Shown in pieces: positions 61,803 to 64,000 of a stretch of 64,000 bases of DNA. The position numbers and the translations under genes were made by a program. The stretch spans positions 4,650,001 to 4,714,000 of the forward strand of contig NZ_CP043959.1 of assembly GCF_008632955.1 (NCBI RefSeq), written 5' to 3'. The notes beneath the pieces were generated by a model that saw nothing but the letters and a program-made list of their open reading frames with translations, did no database searches and was not told the origin of the DNA. Each line of letters opens with the position of its first letter. Within the stretch, counting starts at the first letter, position 1. This stretch comes from Streptomyces tendae. Lineage in GTDB: Bacteria > Actinomycetota > Actinomycetes > Streptomycetales > Streptomycetaceae.

Positions 61803-62152
61803 CCACCGACCACGCCATCGATCCCAGCGTCCCGCCCTCGGGCGCGGGCTGCGCCGACTGCGAGACCGCGGGCGGCTGGTGGTTCCATCTGCGGCGGTGC
61901 GCGGAGTGCGGCCACGTCGGCTGCTGCGACAGCTCGCCGGGGCAGCACGCCACGGCGCACTTCCAGGCCACCGGGCATCCGGTGGTGAGCAGTTACGAAC
62001 CGGGCGAGACCTGGTTCTGGAACTACGCCACGAACGAGCTGTACGAGTCGGGCCCGGCGCTCGCGCCGCCCGACAGCCACCCGGCCGACCAGCCGGCCCC
62101 CGGCCCCGCGGACCGGGTCCCCGCCGACTGGACACGGGCCCTGCACCGCTGA
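61799..62152 (+). CDS. UBP-type zinc-finger protein
   Basis: 117 residues, ATG 61799 overlapping the kinase stop (ATGA). Zinc ligands are C18, C21, C34, C37, C42 or C43, H50, H54 and H60, spaced as in ubiquitin-hydrolase (UBP/ZnF) fingers. In eukaryotes this fold binds the C-terminal GG of ubiquitin; bacterial members are known but their partner is not. As the third gene of the coupled unit it is probably part of the same signalling route. Confidence 0.9.
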   Translation: MTTDHAIDPSVPPSGAGCADCETAGGWWFHLRRCAECGHVGCCDSSPGQHATAHFQATGHPVVSSYEPGETWFWNYATNELYESGPALAPPDSHPADQPAPGPADRVPADWTRALHR

Positions 62153-62269
62153 ACCGTCGGGCCCGCTCCGTCTCCGCCCGGAAATCCCACGGGGAACCCG
62201 CGGGCGCCGCCCGTCGTTGTCCGGACACCCCCACACCGGTCCGCGGACGACGACAACCAGGGCGGTGCG

Positions 62270-63646
62270 ATGAGCGAGTTGGTCCCCGGCGGCAACATCC
62301 AGCTCCCGGGCGGTGCGGTGACCGTCCGGGTGCCCGGGCCGTTCGACGTGTCCGCGCTGATCACCGACGACGGCCGGAAGGTGCGCGGCGACGGGGACTT
62401 CGTGTTCTACAACCAGCCGTCCGCGCCGGGCGCCCGGCTCGGCGGCGACACGCTCGTCGTCGACCCGTCGGCGCTGCGCCCCGGCGCCACCCGGGTCACG
62501 GTGGCCGTCAGCCCCGAGGAGCCCGGCACACCGCTCAGCGCCCTGCCGGCGCCCGTGCTGGAGGTCGGCGGCCCCGGCGGGCGCGCCCTCGCCCGCTTCC
62601 GCCCGCCCCGTCCCGACCGGGAGACGGTGCTGCTGCTCGCGGAGATCTACCGGCGCGGCGACGGGTGGAAACTGCGCGCCCTCGGGCAGGGGTACGCCGA
62701 CGGACTGGCCGGTCTCGCCCGGGACTTCGGCGTGGACGTGGAGGACGACGAGGGCGCCGTCTCCACCCGTACCGCCCCGGTCGTCACCGGCAGGGCGCCG
62801 GTGAGTCCCGGCACGGCGCCCGCCGCCCCGCGGACGCGTCCGGTCACGCCGCCCCGTCCCGCCGCCCCGCCGTCCGCGGGGGACGACTTCCTCGTCCTGG
62901 TCAACTCGGCGCGGCGGTCGGCGGGTTCACCGCCGGTCACGCACGACGGGCGGCTGGCCGCGGCGGCCCGGGAGCATGCCCGCGCGATGGCGCGCGGCGG
63001 GCGCCTCGCGGTCGAGGGACCGGACGGCGTCTCCGTGCACCAGCGCGTGGTCTCCGCCGGCTACCCGTACCTCACCGTCGGGGAGCACCTGGTCTCCGGG
63101 CCGCTGTCCGTCGACCGGTTCGTCGGCCACTGTCTGCGCCACGAGGCGGCCCGCCGCACCGTCTGCGACCCGGCGTTCACCCATGCCGCGGTGGCCTCCT
63201 GCGAGGGGGCGGGGGACACCTACTGGACGGCCCTGTGGGCCCGTCCGCTCACCCCCGGGGGCCTGGAGCGCACGGCGGCGGAGGTCGTCGAGCTCACCAA
63301 CCGGGAGCGGACGCGGGCCGGGCTGCCGCCGCTGTCCCGTGACCCGCTGCTGACGACGGCCGCACAGGCGCACAGCGCCGACATGGTGGCGCGGGACTTC
63401 TACGCGCACACGGCTCCGGACGGCGGCAAGCCCTGGGACCGGGCCGCGGCGGCGGGGGCCCGGTGCCGCACCGTCGGCGAGAACATCGCGTGCGGGCAGC
63501 GGTCGGCCGCCGAGGTGGTGCGCGGCTGGATGAACAGCCCGGGGCACCGGGCGAACATCCTCAAGCCGGAGTTCACGCGTCTCGGCGTCGGCTTCGCGGG
63601 CGGCGGCCGGGCGGGCACGTACTGGACGCAGCTCTTCGGTGGCTGA
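62270..63646 (+). CDS. TerD domain fused to two CAP/SCP domains
   Basis: 458 residues from ATG 62270. Residues 1-165 are a TerD domain (VSALITDDGRKVRGDGDFVFYNQ, EIYRRGDGWKLRALGQGYADGL), usually a Ca-binding tellurite or stress protein. A Pro/Thr-rich linker (170-205) leads to two CAP domains: 208-335 (LVNSARRSAGSPPVTHDGRL) and 340-458 (ELTNRERTRAGLPPLSRDPLL, GENIACGQRSAAEVVRGWMNSPGHRANIL). The second has the HGENI-like and GHRANIL features intact; the first is worn. No signal peptide is visible although CAP domains are normally secreted. The second domain retains His and Glu of the CAP cavity. Confidence 0.9.
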   Translation: MSELVPGGNIQLPGGAVTVRVPGPFDVSALITDDGRKVRGDGDFVFYNQPSAPGARLGGDTLVVDPSALRPGATRVTVAVSPEEPGTPLSALPAPVLEVGGPGGRALARFRPPRPDRETVLLLAEIYRRGDGWKLRALGQGYADGLAGLARDFGVDVEDDEGAVSTRTAPVVTGRAPVSPGTAPAAPRTRPVTPPRPAAPPSAGDDFLVLVNSARRSAGSPPVTHDGRLAAAAREHARAMARGGRLAVEGPDGVSVHQRVVSAGYPYLTVGEHLVSGPLSVDRFVGHCLRHEAARRTVCDPAFTHAAVASCEGAGDTYWTALWARPLTPGGLERTAAEVVELTNRERTRAGLPPLSRDPLLTTAAQAHSADMVARDFYAHTAPDGGKPWDRAAAAGARCRTVGENIACGQRSAAEVVRGWMNSPGHRANILKPEFTRLGVGFAGGGRAGTYWTQLFGG

Positions 63647-63725
63647 GCGCGCGGGCGGATCCGGCGCCGTGCCGTACGCGCCCGGTTCTGGCCGGGGCGC
63701 GGGGAGCCGGGCGAGGATGGCCCCC

Positions 63726-64000
63726 ATGAAGGGTGACCTGTTTTCCAGTGAGCACATGGTGCGGCCGGCCACGGCCCCGGGCATGACGGTCGAGAACGCC
63801 AAGTGCCTGCGCTACACCGTCGACGGCGAGATGACTGCCCGCCAGGGCGCGATGGTCGCCTTCCGGGGCGACCTGCAGTTCGAGCGCAAGGGCCAGGGCG
63901 TGGGCGGGATGCTCAAGCGTGCGGTGACCGGCGAGGGGCTGCCGCTGATGGCGGTGCGCGGACGGGGCGAGGCCTGGTTCGCGCACGAGGCGCAGAACTG
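63726..64000 (+). CDS. AIM24-family protein (partial, runs off window)
   Basis: Only the first 91 residues are in the window: MKGDLFSSEHMVRPATAPGM, VENAKCLRYTVDGEMTARQGAMVAF (AIM24 beta-helix start) and GLPLMAVRGRGEAWFAHEA. The family is a trimeric beta-barrel-like protein found in bacteria and mitochondria, of unknown function; it often lies beside TerD-type stress genes in Streptomyces. ATG 63726 fits. The end lies beyond position 64000. Confidence 0.85.
   Translation, partial: MKGDLFSSEHMVRPATAPGMTVENAKCLRYTVDGEMTARQGAMVAFRGDLQFERKGQGVGGMLKRAVTGEGLPLMAVRGRGEAWFAHEAQN

Overview
This is a 64 kb stretch of a high-G+C actinobacterial chromosome, almost certainly a Streptomyces. The grounds are codon use strongly biased to G/C in third positions, many GTG starts, a WhiB-type protein, several ANTAR, RsbW-like and SpoIIE-type regulators, SigB-family sigma factors and the GC-rich hairpin repeats common between Streptomyces genes. 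From memory, the order (DNA ligase, NPP1 protein, hemC, a small gene, sigG ... second glgE cluster ... stressosome ... sigM) resembles the SCO7345-SCO7311 end of the S. coelicolor chromosome; this was not checked.

Layout. 0-6 kb: MarR regulator, ATP-dependent DNA ligase, secreted NPP1 protein, a hydroxymethylbilane synthase, a SigB-family sigma factor (sigG-like) and a small ANTAR protein. 6-18 kb: glycogen/trehalose metabolism by the GlgE route (glgX on the minus strand; glgE, treS, pep2 and glgB on the plus strand). 18-22 kb: a glutamate-cysteine ligase-like enzyme, an acyl-CoA ligase and small stress-type proteins. 22-34.5 kb: a signalling block with a soluble multi-HAMP hybrid kinase, an ANTAR-SpoIIE phosphatase and a compact stressosome operon (STAS, RsbR, RsbS, RsbT, an RsbT-RsbX fusion, an RsbU-like phosphatase). 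35-44 kb: type II NADH dehydrogenase, FUSC transporter, a hairpin-repeat array, a second SigB-family sigma factor (sigM-like), an RsbW-like kinase, a PLP decarboxylase and a likely 6C-type RNA before a cyclic-nucleotide-binding protein. 44-58 kb: transporters, regulators and assorted enzymes, including an AlkB homologue with an SOS-like box. 58-64 kb: an overlapping operon of response regulator-flavoprotein fusion, cNMP-domain histidine kinase and UBP zinc finger, then a TerD-CAP-CAP protein and the start of an AIM24 protein.

How they fit: most of the window is stress signalling by partner switching (kinases, STAS antagonists and PP2C phosphatases around two SigB-family sigma factors) together with osmoprotectant and storage-sugar metabolism, redox and DNA repair. 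Six genes (DUF5133, glgE, treS, DUF6480, PRC-barrel, PLP decarboxylase) are broken in the sequence as given. All eleven clear breaks have the sign of a single missing base, and ten fall in a run of C or G, which points to consensus errors rather than gene decay.
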